This document shows positions 23,567 to 32,428 of a stretch of 64,000 bases of DNA, in pieces (positions within the stretch are counted from its first letter, which is position 1; each line of letters starts with the position of its first letter). A program made the position numbers and the translations under genes. The stretch spans positions 1-64,000 of the forward strand of contig JAUYHA010000155.1 in the NCBI GenBank assembly GCA_030690265.1, in the 5' to 3' direction. Origin of the DNA: Dehalococcoidales bacterium (GTDB lineage Bacteria > Chloroflexota > Dehalococcoidia > Dehalococcoidales > UBA2162). The notes beneath the pieces are model-generated. The model had not been told where the DNA came from. It worked only from the letters and a program-made list of their open reading frames with translations, and made no database searches.

Positions 23567-24745
23567 TCAACTGGTGGGTAAGCCCAGCCCTCTCAGGGCA
23601 ATAATGTTTCTTAACACTTCCGAGGTCCCGGCCTGGAGACTGTAGCCGGTAGAGCCAAGATAGGAATGGGGTGCCATTCCCAGCACCGGCGCCCGCTTGG
23701 AATCACCTAAGAGCTGCCCGTAAGGCCCCAGAATATCCATGGCCAGGCTGGCCAGGTGCTGCTCAAAAGCGGTGCTATATGCCTTAGCTGTAGCCGCCTC
23801 CACATTTGGAGCTTTACCTTCTTCCATAACCATCACTACCCTGTAGGTAAGCAAACGCCCGATTTCAAATTCAGTTTCAAGCTGAGCCAGCCTCTGACGA
23901 ATTTGTGGCTCCTGAGCCATAGGCTTGCCATTCCGTTTGGTCTCTTTGGTAAACTTAACAATGGCATCAAAGAGGGGATAGTTACCCATTAGCCGCTCCA
24001 GCCCGGCTCTCTCATAATCGAGAGCGTTGACCACCTGATAGAAGCCCCGGTTCTTCTCTCCAATCAGGTACTTCTTGGGGACACGGACTCCATCAAAGAA
24101 GACCTCAGCCCAGGCAGTACTGCCGGTAATATCTATGGTCGGAGTAATCGTAATACCTGACAAGTCTGTCGGGAAAACAAATTCACTGATACCCCGGTGC
24201 TTGGGTGTCTCAGGGTTAAGGTCTGTCCTGGCTACCAGGTAGATATAGTTCATAAACATACCGCAGCTGGTCCACATCTTCTGTCCGTCAATTATATAGT
24301 CATCACCATCCTCGGTGGCTTTGGTGCGGAGTGACGCCAGGTCGGAACCAGCCTCCGGCTCACTCATACCCAAGCCTACATAAGCTTCCCCGGCGATAAT
24401 CTTAGGCAGCAGCTCCTTTTTCTGCTCTTCAGTGCCATAGCGCAGAATACCGCCCCCTATCTGGCGGTCGGCAAACCAGTGGCAGGCCGCCGGAGCTCCG
24501 TAACGGAGTATCTCTTCAGTGAGGATGAGCCTGTCCATATGACCCCGCCCCTGCCCGCCATACTCTTTCGGCCAGGTCAAGCCTATCCATCCCTTTTTAG
24601 CCAGCTTCTTAGTAAACTCCGGAGAGTAGCCCTGTATCCATGCATCACAACTCGGCTTAAAAGTCCCTTGCTTCAGCTCATCTTCCAGGAAATCCCTGAC
24701 CTCTTGCCTGAACCTATCCTGTTCCTGAGTAAAGCTAAAATCCAT
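23567..24745 (-). CDS. Acyl-CoA dehydrogenase
   Basis: About 392 residues from ATG 24745, which begins MDFSFTQEQDRFRQEVRDFL and has GGAGGGGG upstream; an upstream in-frame start would add 42 residues with no family match. The middle domain has GLGMSEPEAGSDLASLRTKA and the C-terminal SLQAGTSEVLRNIIALRGLG, which is the FAD-binding Q.GGxSE-type motif. First gene of an operon with a second dehydrogenase, a carboxyltransferase and phosphofructokinase. Substrate unknown. This gene is divergent from the 5S rRNA gene (136-base gap). Confidence 0.9.
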   Translation of the reverse strand: MDFSFTQEQDRFRQEVRDFLEDELKQGTFKPSCDAWIQGYSPEFTKKLAKKGWIGLTWPKEYGGQGRGHMDRLILTEEILRYGAPAACHWFADRQIGGGILRYGTEEQKKELLPKIIAGEAYVGLGMSEPEAGSDLASLRTKATEDGDDYIIDGQKMWTSCGMFMNYIYLVARTDLNPETPKHRGISEFVFPTDLSGITITPTIDITGSTAWAEVFFDGVRVPKKYLIGEKNRGFYQVVNALDYERAGLERLMGNYPLFDAIVKFTKETKRNGKPMAQEPQIRQRLAQLETEFEIGRLLTYRVVMVMEEGKAPNVEAATAKAYSTAFEQHLASLAMDILGPYGQLLGDSKRAPVLGMAPHSYLGSTGYSLQAGTSEVLRNIIALRGLGLPTS

Positions 24746-24880
24746 ACCTGCCCCCTCCTTCCTTTCATCAATAATACCGCCATCAATGATAACAGATTTC
24801 GGGCTGAAAATAAAGCCTCTTAATGGACAAAAAAGGGCTTTTCTTTTAAAAAATAGTATGTTAGAATTCAAATTGCTAGG

Positions 24881-25004
24881 TCTCCTGGTGGTTTTAGCGG
24901 GGTGGACCCACCCGTTCCCATCCCGAACACGGAAGTGAAACGCCCCAGCACAGACGATACTGAGGGGGCAACCCCTTGTGGAAAATATGCCACTGCCAGG
25001 AGAC
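24881..25004 (+). rRNA. rrf: 5S ribosomal RNA
   Basis: The paired ends TCTCCTGG / CCAGGAGA, the loop A region CCCGTTCCCATCCCGAACACG and GGAAGTGAAACGCCCCAGC are characteristic of bacterial 5S rRNA. Ends were set from helix I; each may shift by a few bases. No 16S or 23S gene is in the window, so it is unlinked from the other rRNA genes. Confidence 0.95.
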
Positions 25005-25055
25005 CAGCATTAAGAATCAAGGTTAAGAAGAACTTACGCTTTTAGGTTAGCCTTC

Positions 25056-25084
25056 TTGACCTTTATTATTAGTTAGGTTATAAT
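25056..25084 (+). promoter_or_regulatory. Promoter of clpC
   Basis: TTGACC (25056-25061), 17-base spacer, TATAAT (25079-25084), 37 bases before the ATG at 25122. No obvious CtsR or CIRCE operator was seen near it. Confidence 0.85.
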
Positions 25085-25121
25085 GAGTTTAGGTGTGAAG
25101 GGGAGGTTCTAAGAAGAAGAA

Positions 25122-27593
25122 ATGGCTAGCCGATTCGAGAAATTTTCCGAACGAGCCCGTAGAGTCCTCACCTCAGCTCAAGAAGAGGCCCAGAATCTTA
25201 ACCATAACTATATTGGCACTGAACACATCCTGCTTGGCTTAATACGGGAAGAGGATGGAATGGCAGCCAGGGTACTCGCTAACCTTGGTATCAGCTTGAG
25301 CAAGGTTCGTTCGGCAGTGGAATTTATTATCGGGCGTGGTGAGAAAGCCCGCAGCGGGGAAATCGGGCTTACCCCCAGAGCCAAGCGAGTTATTGAGCTG
25401 GCTATAGATGAGGCCCGTCAACTTGGTCACAACTACATTGGCACCGAGCATCTTCTCCTCGGCTTATTGCATGAAGGAGAAGGAGTAGCTGCCAGCGTTC
25501 TAGATAGTTTCGGCGTTACCCTGGAACGGACTCGCTCCGAAGCAACTCGTCTTCTCAGCCAGGTGCCGGCTAGAGGCAGGACGGCCCGCACTCCGAGCCG
25601 GACTCCGGTGCTGGACCAGTTGAGTGTTGACCTGACGGCAGCCGCGGCCAGTGGCAAGCTGGACCCGGTTATCGGACGGGTCAAAGAAATAGAGCGGGTA
25701 ATTCAGATTCTCAGCCGCCGTACCAAGAACAATCCGGCTCTCACCGGTGAACCGGGCGTAGGCAAGACAGCAATTGTTGAAGGACTGGCCCACCGTATCA
25801 CTTCGGGTGATGTCCCGGAAACATTGCAGGATAAAAGGCTGGTAACCCTTGATATCGCCGCCGTAGTAGCCGGAACAAAATATCGGGGCGAATTTGAAGA
25901 ACGGCTGAAGAAAATCGTTAACGAGATAAAAACCTCAGGAAACTGTGTCCTCTTTATCGATGAATTTCATACCCTTGTCGGTGCCGGGGCAGCTGAGGGA
26001 GCGATAGATGCGGCAAGTATTCTCAAACCGGCGCTGGCCAGGGGAGAATTACAGTGCATCGGGGCCACTACCCTTAGCGATTACCGCAAGTATGTGGAAC
26101 GGGATGCGGCTCTGGAGCGCCGATTTCAGCCGGTAATGGTAGAGGAGCCCTCCGTAGAGCAAACTCTGGAAATTCTGAAGGGCATCAAGGAACGTTACGA
26201 AGAGCACCACAAGCTAATAATAAGTGATGAAGCCTTGAGCGCCGCAGCAACACTGGCGGCCAGATATATACCTGACCGTTTTCTGCCCGATAAAGCTATT
26301 GACCTGATTGATGAAGCATCTTCAAGGGTCAGGATAAAACACTATACTATGCCCGCCAGTTTAAAAGAGGAGAAACAGGCAGAAGACAGCCTGCGTAAAG
26401 ATAAAGAGGCGGCTCTGGCAACCCGAAAATATGATTATGCCGCTGAACTCCGCCAGGAAGAACTCCAGGTTGAAGAGAAAATAAAGCAGCTGGAAGAAAA
26501 GTGGCGCACGGAACTGGAGCAGGAAAAACCGGTGGTTACGGCGGAAAACATTGCTGAAGTGGTCAGCATGTGGACAGGTATCCCGGTAGTGCAGCTGACC
26601 GGCGAAGAGACGACCCGCTTGCTGCACATGGAAGAGGAACTACACAAGCGCATCATCGGCCAGGATGAGGCTATCGTAACAATAGCCCGAGCAGTGAGAC
26701 GAGCCAGGGCCGGACTGAAAGACCCGAGACACCCCATAGGCAAGTTCATCTTCCTCGGCCCAACAGGCGTTGGCAAAACCGAGCTGGTTAGAGCTTTAGC
26801 TGAATTTATGTTCGGTACCGAGGATAGTCTCATCAGACTTGATATGTCAGAGTATCAGGAAAGACACACGGTATCTCGCCTGGTCGGAGCACCTCCAGGA
26901 TATATTGGTCACGATGAAGGTGGACAGTTGACCGAGGCCGTCAGACGCAAATCGTACTGCTGCATTCTCCTCGATGAGATAGAAAAAGCTCACCCTGATG
27001 TTTTTAATATCCTGTTACAAATTTTTGATGACGGGCACCTGACCGATGCCAGAGGGCGCCGGGTAGATTTCCGCAACAGTATTGTTGTTATGACCAGCAA
27101 CATCGGTGCCGAACTTATCAGGAAAAGCGGTTCAATAGGTTTTGTCTCACGCTCTGACGAAGCTAAGGCTCAGCAGATGGATTATGACCGGATGAAAGAC
27201 AAGCTTCAGGCTGAGTTAAAGAAGCTTTTCAAGCCCGAGTTTCTCAACCGTGTTGACAGTGTGGTAGTGTTCCATACCCTGAATAACGAACACATTCGCA
27301 AAATAGTGGACTTGATGCTCTCTGAAGTAACCAAGCAACTGGCAGAAAAGGAAATAAAACTTGAAGTGACCGATGCTGCCAAAGAGTTACTCGCTGAAAA
27401 AGGCTATGACGAAGTCTACGGAGCCCGACCATTACGCCGGACAATTCAAGAGATGGTTGAGGATAAACTCTCCGACGCTTTACTCCGCAGCCAGTTCCGT
27501 TCAGGAGACACTGCTGTGGTTGACCGCGAGGGAGAAGAGATTACCGTCCAGGCAGGGGGTATAGAAGCCTTGCTCGGAGATGCCAAACCGTAG
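25122..27593 (+). CDS. clpC: ATP-dependent Clp protease ATP-binding subunit ClpC
   Basis: 823 residues, the ClpC length. Two Clp-N repeats (5-55 [12 protein letters not shown], 85-145 [12 protein letters not shown]), AAA1 with Walker A GEPGVGKT at 209-216 and [12 protein letters not shown], a UVR-type middle region (about 420-455, [12 protein letters not shown]), AAA2 with GPTGVGKT near 546, [13 protein letters not shown] and [12 protein letters not shown], then the D2-small domain. The presence of a UVR motif and double Clp-N marks ClpC rather than ClpA/B. It unfolds proteins for ClpP. Monocistronic: own promoter at 25056 and a terminator at 27626. The mcsA/mcsB/ctsR genes often linked to it in Firmicutes are absent. 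Confidence 0.96.
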   Translation: MASRFEKFSERARRVLTSAQEEAQNLNHNYIGTEHILLGLIREEDGMAARVLANLGISLSKVRSAVEFIIGRGEKARSGEIGLTPRAKRVIELAIDEARQLGHNYIGTEHLLLGLLHEGEGVAASVLDSFGVTLERTRSEATRLLSQVPARGRTARTPSRTPVLDQLSVDLTAAAASGKLDPVIGRVKEIERVIQILSRRTKNNPALTGEPGVGKTAIVEGLAHRITSGDVPETLQDKRLVTLDIAAVVAGTKYRGEFEERLKKIVNEIKTSGNCVLFIDEFHTLVGAGAAEGAIDAASILKPALARGELQCIGATTLSDYRKYVERDAALERRFQPVMVEEPSVEQTLEILKGIKERYEEHHKLIISDEALSAAATLAARYIPDRFLPDKAIDLIDEASSRVRIKHYTMPASLKEEKQAEDSLRKDKEAALATRKYDYAAELRQEELQVEEKIKQLEEKWRTELEQEKPVVTAENIAEVVSMWTGIPVVQLTGEETTRLLHMEEELHKRIIGQDEAIVTIARAVRRARAGLKDPRHPIGKFIFLGPTGVGKTELVRALAEFMFGTEDSLIRLDMSEYQERHTVSRLVGAPPGYIGHDEGGQLTEAVRRKSYCCILLDEIEKAHPDVFNILLQIFDDGHLTDARGRRVDFRNSIVVMTSNIGAELIRKSGSIGFVSRSDEAKAQQMDYDRMKDKLQAELKKLFKPEFLNRVDSVVVFHTLNNEHIRKIVDLMLSEVTKQLAEKEIKLEVTDAAKELLAEKGYDEVYGARPLRRTIQEMVEDKLSDALLRSQFRSGDTAVVDREGEEITVQAGGIEALLGDAKP

Positions 27594-27625
27594 TTCATTA
27601 TGACGAACAGTCAAAAGAGTAGGCA

Positions 27626-27676
27626 GTAAAAGAGCGGGAAGCCCGAATTGGCAAATTTCTCGCTCTTTTACTTTAT
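27626..27676 (+). terminator. Terminator after clpC
   Basis: GTAAAAGAGCG at 27626-27636 pairs perfectly with CGCTCTTTTAC at 27661-27671, followed by TTTATTTAA. The loop of about 24 bases is long and holds a minor GGGAAGCCC hairpin. Confidence 0.65.
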
Positions 27677-27706
27677 TTAACACAGAAACAGGAGTAAACA
27701 GGAAAA

Positions 27707-27874
27707 GTGACAGTAGACTGGGGTTTTGCCGGGCAGATTGGTGGAATAGGCTTCGGCACTGTCTTTATAGTGCTAATCATCCTGACGCTGGCAATGTGGC
27801 TAATGGGACGGGTATTTAGTAAAATCGGTAATGCTGCGGACCAAACTACTGATAAGAATCAGAAAGGAGCTTAA
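27707..27874 (+). CDS. Small membrane protein, probable decarboxylase gamma subunit (OadG-like)
   Basis: 55 residues from a GTG start to TAA. One hydrophobic helix (about 17-35, TVFIVLIILTLAMWLMGRVF) is followed by a short charged tail DQTTDKNQKGA. This is the pattern of OadG/MmdC gamma subunits, which tether the alpha subunit to the beta subunit in sodium-pumping decarboxylases. Position seals the case: it is directly upstream (2 bases) of the biotin-carrier gene, and the beta subunit follows. The alpha partner is probably at 20788. It is short enough to be missed by automated callers. Confidence 0.7.
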   Translation: MTVDWGFAGQIGGIGFGTVFIVLIILTLAMWLMGRVFSKIGNAADQTTDKNQKGA

Positions 27875-27876
27875 AA

Positions 27877-28101
27877 TTGGCACAGGAAATCATTGAAGCA
27901 CCTATAGCTGGCAAGATAATCAGCGTGGAAGTTAAAGTGGGAGACACAGTTAACGAAGGTGATGTAATCTGTTATCTCGAATCAATGAAAATGGAGAACC
28001 CCATACTGGCTCCGCTGGCTGGTAAAATTGCCGATTTAAAAGTTGCTCCGGGACAGGTAGTTGAGACATCCAGTGTCATGGCTACCATTGAGTATGAATA
28101 G
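27877..28101 (+). CDS. Biotin carboxyl carrier protein of a decarboxylase complex
   Basis: 74 residues, a single biotinyl/lipoyl barrel. The biotinylation site is Lys38 in ESMKMENPI (usual form EAMKM), preceded by VGDTVNEGDVI and followed by PLAGKIADLKVAPGQVV. It carries CO2 between the carboxyltransferase (alpha) and the membrane beta subunit. Its start is TTG with AAAGGAG seven bases upstream, overlapping the tail of the gamma-like gene. No long Pro/Ala linker is present, so it is a stand-alone MmdD-like carrier rather than the fused OadA type. Confidence 0.9.
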   Translation: MAQEIIEAPIAGKIISVEVKVGDTVNEGDVICYLESMKMENPILAPLAGKIADLKVAPGQVVETSSVMATIEYE

Positions 28102-28135
28102 CCATATTTGAAAAACCAGAAAGGCTAAGTAACTA

Positions 28136-29311
28136 ATGTTCGGACTTTTTGAAACTGGGTTCAGTGGCATTACCTGGGGCTCCGTGGTAATGATTATCAT
28201 TGGCGGAGTTCTTTTATATCTCGGCATCGCCAAAAAAATGGAACCTCTGCTGCTGGTGCCGATTGGCTTCGGGGTAATCCTGGTCAATCTGCCTTTTGGC
28301 GGCTTGATGGAATCCATCGTTGAGGGCAGGGTAGTTGAATCTTATGTCATCGATGGTGAGCCGGCTGGTGTACTGTCCCGCGTATTTTACTTTGGTCTTG
28401 TTTTGGACATAATACCCGTCTTTATCTTTCTTGGTTTAGGGGCACTGACCGACTTTGGTCCCCTGATAGCTAACCCTAAGACCTTACTGCTAGGTGCTGG
28501 AGCCCAGTTCGGCGTCTATTTTGCCTTTTTCATCGCCCTCTTTCTGGGCAGTGCTTTTCCCGATACTTTACACATCGGCGTCAAAGAAGCCGCCTCAATT
28601 GGCATCATTGGCGGTGCTGATGGTCCAACTACTATTTACTTGACCAGCAAACTGGCACCTCATTTTATTGGCGCCACCGCCGTAGCCGCCTATACCTACA
28701 TGGCAATGGTACCGATAATCCAGCCTCCGGTAATAAAACTGCTTACCACCAAAAAGGAGCGGGCAATATACATGAAGCCCCAGCTAAGAACGGTCTCCAA
28801 GCGGGAAAAAATCTTCTTCCCGTTAGTGGCGGCACTTGTTATCATCTTGCTGGTACCAAAGTCAGCCCCGCTCATGGGCATGCTCATGTTTGGTAACTTG
28901 CTTAAAGAATGCGGGGTTACTGACCGGCTGGCGGATACGGCAGGGAATGCCTTTATGAATATCCTCACTATCCTGCTTGGTTTATCTGTAGGTGCCTTTA
29001 TGAGCGCCGAGAACTTCCTCAAGCCTGAGAGTCTAGTAGTCTTTGCTCTGGGTATTATTGCCTTCGCTGCTTCCACTGCCTTCGGTGTGATTCTGGCCAA
29101 GGTCATGAACCTCTTTCTCAAGGAGAAGATTAACCCTATGATAGGCGGGGCTGGCGTCTCGGCAGTCCCCATGTCAGCCAGAGTAATCCAGAGGATGGGA
29201 CAACAAGCTAATCCAAGAAGCTTCCTGCTGATGCACGCCATGGGGCCCAATATTGCCGGCGTAATCGGCACCGCTGTTGCCGCCGGAGTATTTCTCGGTA
29301 TGCTTGGCTAG
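28136..29311 (+). CDS. oadB: Sodium-translocating decarboxylase beta subunit (OadB/MmdB family)
   Basis: 391 residues, about ten membrane helices, with the family's signature regions: GADGPTTIYLTSKLAPH (about 160-176, containing the Asp that binds sodium), MVPIIQPPVIKLLTTKKER (about 190-210) and MGPNIAGVIGTAVAAG near the C-terminus. This subunit strips CO2 from carboxybiotin and pumps sodium out of the cell. It follows the biotin carrier by 34 bases. With alpha at 20788 it would couple decarboxylation of methylmalonyl-CoA (or similar) to a sodium gradient. Confidence 0.93.
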   Translation: MFGLFETGFSGITWGSVVMIIIGGVLLYLGIAKKMEPLLLVPIGFGVILVNLPFGGLMESIVEGRVVESYVIDGEPAGVLSRVFYFGLVLDIIPVFIFLGLGALTDFGPLIANPKTLLLGAGAQFGVYFAFFIALFLGSAFPDTLHIGVKEAASIGIIGGADGPTTIYLTSKLAPHFIGATAVAAYTYMAMVPIIQPPVIKLLTTKKERAIYMKPQLRTVSKREKIFFPLVAALVIILLVPKSAPLMGMLMFGNLLKECGVTDRLADTAGNAFMNILTILLGLSVGAFMSAENFLKPESLVVFALGIIAFAASTAFGVILAKVMNLFLKEKINPMIGGAGVSAVPMSARVIQRMGQQANPRSFLLMHAMGPNIAGVIGTAVAAGVFLGMLG

Positions 29312-29393
29312 ACCAGCAAATCTTCGCCATTCTAAGCTATTCTTAACGCAGATTACCCTTGCTTTACTGCTCGAAATCAGGTAAAGTCAATCT

Positions 29394-30788
29394 GTGGCTA
29401 GAAGGGATAAATCCGGCAGGGGGACTATCTTTGTTTGCCAGCAGTGCGGCAAGGAGAGCCTGAGATGGCTGGGACGCTGTCCTAACTGTCAGGAGTGGAA
29501 CAGCTTCGTCGAAGCAACAGCAGCTCCTGCACCCTCCTTTAAGTCCACCCCTCCACTCAACCCACCCCAGGAGTTATCCGGGGCCGTCTTTAAAGCATCC
29601 GAGCGGTTTCCCCTTCCCCTGACCGAGTTCAACCGGGTGCTGGGGGGAGGGCTGGTACCCGGCTCTCTCATGCTCATCGGTGGTGACCCGGGTATCGGTA
29701 AATCTACCCTCCTGCTCCAGGTTTCCGCCCTGGCAGCCCATACCTGGGGCAAGGTAGCCTATGTCTCCGGTGAGGAAACCCTGCACCAGACCAAGCTCAG
29801 GGCAGGGCGCCTGGGAATAAAAGGTGAGAACCTTTACCTGCTGGCAGAAAACGACCTGGAGACCATCCTGGACCAGGTAGCGGAGCTTTCCCCCGCTCTG
29901 GTGGTTATTGACTCCATTCAGGCAGTCTATCTTCCTGAAGTGGCAGCCGCCCCGGGCAGCATCACCCAGGTACGGGAGTGCACCATGAGGCTGATGAACC
30001 TGGCAAAGCTCAGCGCCGTCCCGGTATTTATCGTCGGGCATGTCACCAAGGATGGTGCTATTGCCGGTCCCCGGGTGCTGGAGCACATCGTGGATGTGGT
30101 GCTCTACCTTGAGGGCGAATCTTTCAGTGCCTACCGCTTGCTGCGCTGTGTCAAAAACCGCTTCGGCTCGACCAACGAGATAGGCGTCTTTGAGATGAAG
30201 GAGCAGGGTCTGGTTGAGGTAGATAACCCGTCAAAGGCATTCCTGTCCCAGCGCTGGGGCGAGGCTATAGGCTCGGCAGTGGTGCCTGTCCTCGAAGGCA
30301 GCCGCCCCCTGCTGGTGGAGATTCAAGCCCTGACCAGCCCCACCAGCTTTGGCTTACCCCGCCGCACCGCCAACGGGGTTGACTTTAACCGCCTGCTGAT
30401 GATTACCGCCGTGCTGACCCGGCGTCTCGGCTTGAAGCTCGGCAACCAGGATATTATGGTCAATGTCGCCGGCGGGCTGAAAATAGACGAGCCGGCGGCC
30501 GATTTGGGTATTGCCCTGGCAATTGCCTCCAGCTTTCGTGATGCGGCTGTTGACCCGGCACTGGCGGTGGTTGGGGAGATAGGACTGAGCGGTGAGCTAC
30601 GGACTGTCCCCCAGCTGGACAGACGGGTGAACGAAGCCGCCCGGCTCGGCTTCAAGCGCTGCCTGGTGCCCAAAACCGGCACCACGGTCACCCCACCCCA
30701 TAAAGATATTGAAGTTATCTCCGCCACCACCCTGAGAGAGGCAATTGGAGTAGGGCTGGTGGAGAAGAAAAGCCCGGAAAGCTCTTGA
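29394..30788 (+). CDS. radA: DNA repair protein RadA (Sms)
   Basis: 464 residues from GTG. N-terminal C4 zinc finger CQQC (15/18) and CPNC (29/32), RecA-like ATPase with Walker A GGDPGIGKST (about 96-105), the RadA-specific KNRFG motif (VKNRFGSTNEIG) and a C-terminal LonP-type domain. RadA helps branch migration in recombination and repair. The stop codon TGA overlaps the -35 box of the next promoter. Monocistronic in appearance, 82 bases after the oadB gene. Confidence 0.95.
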   Translation: MARRDKSGRGTIFVCQQCGKESLRWLGRCPNCQEWNSFVEATAAPAPSFKSTPPLNPPQELSGAVFKASERFPLPLTEFNRVLGGGLVPGSLMLIGGDPGIGKSTLLLQVSALAAHTWGKVAYVSGEETLHQTKLRAGRLGIKGENLYLLAENDLETILDQVAELSPALVVIDSIQAVYLPEVAAAPGSITQVRECTMRLMNLAKLSAVPVFIVGHVTKDGAIAGPRVLEHIVDVVLYLEGESFSAYRLLRCVKNRFGSTNEIGVFEMKEQGLVEVDNPSKAFLSQRWGEAIGSAVVPVLEGSRPLLVEIQALTSPTSFGLPRRTANGVDFNRLLMITAVLTRRLGLKLGNQDIMVNVAGGLKIDEPAADLGIALAIASSFRDAAVDPALAVVGEIGLSGELRTVPQLDRRVNEAARLGFKRCLVPKTGTTVTPPHKDIEVISATTLREAIGVGLVEKKSPESS

Positions 30789-30813
30789 CACCGCGAGAGG
30801 GTAACTATAATAT
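30785..30813 (+). promoter_or_regulatory. Promoter of the ubiD-ispD-ispF-cysS operon
   Basis: TTGACA (30785-30790) with TAATAT at 30808-30813 (17-base spacer) or TATAAT at 30806-30811 (15-base spacer). Its -35 box overlaps the radA stop codon. Confidence 0.7.
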
Positions 30814-30857
30814 GAGCTAGAATCCCGGGGAAAAGGGATTTGGGAAGGTGAAAAACT

Positions 30858-32252
30858 ATGTTAACTGTGAATAGCTATTTAGACTCCCTTAAGAAACTCC
30901 ATCCCGAGCAGGTACTGGTAATAGAGGATGAAGTCAATCCTGCCAGTTTTGAGGTAACTGCCATCCTCCAGAAGCTGGAAAACGCCGGCAAATACCCCCT
31001 GGTATATTTTACCCGGCCTCTGAACCTTAAAGGCGAAGTATCCAGATTCCCTGTAGCGACCAATGTGTTTGCTGCCAGAGAGCGATGTGCCGTTGCAATG
31101 GGCGTAGACATCAACCAGTGCGAGCTACCATTGAGCCTGGAATATGCCAGGCGTGAAGCGCGACTATTACCCCCGCAGGAAATACCGGCGTCCGGCGCCC
31201 CGGTCAAAGAGGTGGTCAAAACCGGAGACGAGGCCGACCTGAGAGAGTTCCCCATCGTCCGCCATCACGAGATGGATGCGGGAACATACATAGACATGAC
31301 CCCGATAATGCGAGACCCTGAAACCGGGAAATACAACGTGGCTTTTCTACGCAATATGTATAAAGGCCCCCGTAAACTCGGACTTCATATGTCTCCACGG
31401 CACAACTGGGAAATCGTCCGCCGCAATGACGCCGAAGGCAGAAACACACCCGTTGTTATCGTGGTAAGCCATCATCCTTCCTTCTACCTGGCAGCTCTCA
31501 ACATCGCTCCTTTTGAAACGGATGACTATGAAGCGATTGGCTCCATTATGGGAAAGCCCATGCGCCTGACAGCGTCAGAAACCTGGGGGAAAAATTTTAT
31601 GGTCCCGGCCGATGCCGATATTTTGATAGAGGGAGAAGTACTGGCAAATGTTAAAGAGGTGGAAGCGCCGTTTGGAGAATTCACCGGCTACTATGGCCCC
31701 CAGCGGTACCGCTGGGTTATAGATGTCAAAGCCATTACCCACCGTAAGAATGCCATATATCAGGATATCTTCGTCGGTCACCGTGACAACTGGATTCTGG
31801 GGGCAATCCCGAAGGAAGGGACTATTTATAACCGGATTAAAGCAATCGTTCCGACAGTTAAGGCGGTGCATCTGCCCAATTCAGGATGCGGGCGTTTTAA
31901 CTGCTATATTTCCCTGGATAAAAAGACCGAAGGTGATAGCAAACAGGCAGCCCTGATAGCCCTGGGTGAATGCGATTTCCTCAAGAATGTAATAGTGGTA
32001 GATGCCGACATAGATGCTTTTAATGAAGAGCAGGTAATGTGGAGTGTGGCAACACGGGTACAGGCTGACGAGGATATTGACATCCTCAAGAAAATAAAGG
32101 GGAATACCCTTGACCCTTCTCTTAAAGGCGAAATATTAACAGCCAAGATGATTATCGATGCTACCAGACCTATAGACCGGCCCTATGCCGCCAGAGTAAA
32201 TGTGCCTCAAGAGGCTGTAAATGCAGTAAACCCAAAATACTTGGCAAAATAG
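30858..32252 (+). CDS. UbiD-family prenylated-FMN-dependent decarboxylase
   Basis: 464 residues, the length of UbiD. It contains the conserved EFPIVRHHEMDAGTYIDMTP region, the RRN-type turn, GKPMRLTASETW and the E-rich active-site strand EVEAPFGEFTGYYGPQ (Glu and Arg of the E-R-E triad appear in this block). Family members decarboxylate or carboxylate aromatic and unsaturated acids with prenylated FMN. There is no UbiX gene in the window to make the cofactor. It starts an operon with a tiny zinc ribbon, ispD, ispF and cysS; co-directionality may be coincidental. Substrate unknown. Confidence 0.88.
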   Translation: MLTVNSYLDSLKKLHPEQVLVIEDEVNPASFEVTAILQKLENAGKYPLVYFTRPLNLKGEVSRFPVATNVFAARERCAVAMGVDINQCELPLSLEYARREARLLPPQEIPASGAPVKEVVKTGDEADLREFPIVRHHEMDAGTYIDMTPIMRDPETGKYNVAFLRNMYKGPRKLGLHMSPRHNWEIVRRNDAEGRNTPVVIVVSHHPSFYLAALNIAPFETDDYEAIGSIMGKPMRLTASETWGKNFMVPADADILIEGEVLANVKEVEAPFGEFTGYYGPQRYRWVIDVKAITHRKNAIYQDIFVGHRDNWILGAIPKEGTIYNRIKAIVPTVKAVHLPNSGCGRFNCYISLDKKTEGDSKQAALIALGECDFLKNVIVVDADIDAFNEEQVMWSVATRVQADEDIDILKKIKGNTLDPSLKGEILTAKMIIDATRPIDRPYAARVNVPQEAVNAVNPKYLAK

Positions 32253-32270
32253 AAATCAGAGGTAAGGAAA

Positions 32271-32420
32271 ATGGCACGGATATTCAATGTGGTCTGCCCC
32301 CACTGTAAAGGCAAATTTCAATGCGACTACCAGGACTTAAGGCATAAGAAAATAAAGTTATTATGCCCCTACTGCCAGACCGAGTTTGACCAGGAAGAAA
32401 GCCCGCTTATAGAGGAATAG
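32271..32420 (+). CDS. 49-residue zinc-ribbon protein
   Basis: MARIFNVVCPHCKGKFQC begins a 49-residue protein with Cys pairs CPHC (9/12) and CPYC (about 32/35), a one-domain zinc ribbon. It starts 18 bases after ubiD with GGTAAGGAAA upstream of its ATG, so it is cotranscribed. Such mini zinc ribbons next to UbiD-family genes could be partners of the decarboxylase, but that is inference. Its TAG stop sits in the stretch where the ispD start should be. Confidence 0.75.
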   Translation: MARIFNVVCPHCKGKFQCDYQDLRHKKIKLLCPYCQTEFDQEESPLIEE

Positions 32421-32428
32421 AGAAGAAA

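Noticed and set aside
28696-29271. Open frame of 191 codons antisense to oadB
   Set aside because: It is a shadow of a membrane-protein gene; no ribosome site and no recognisable domain.
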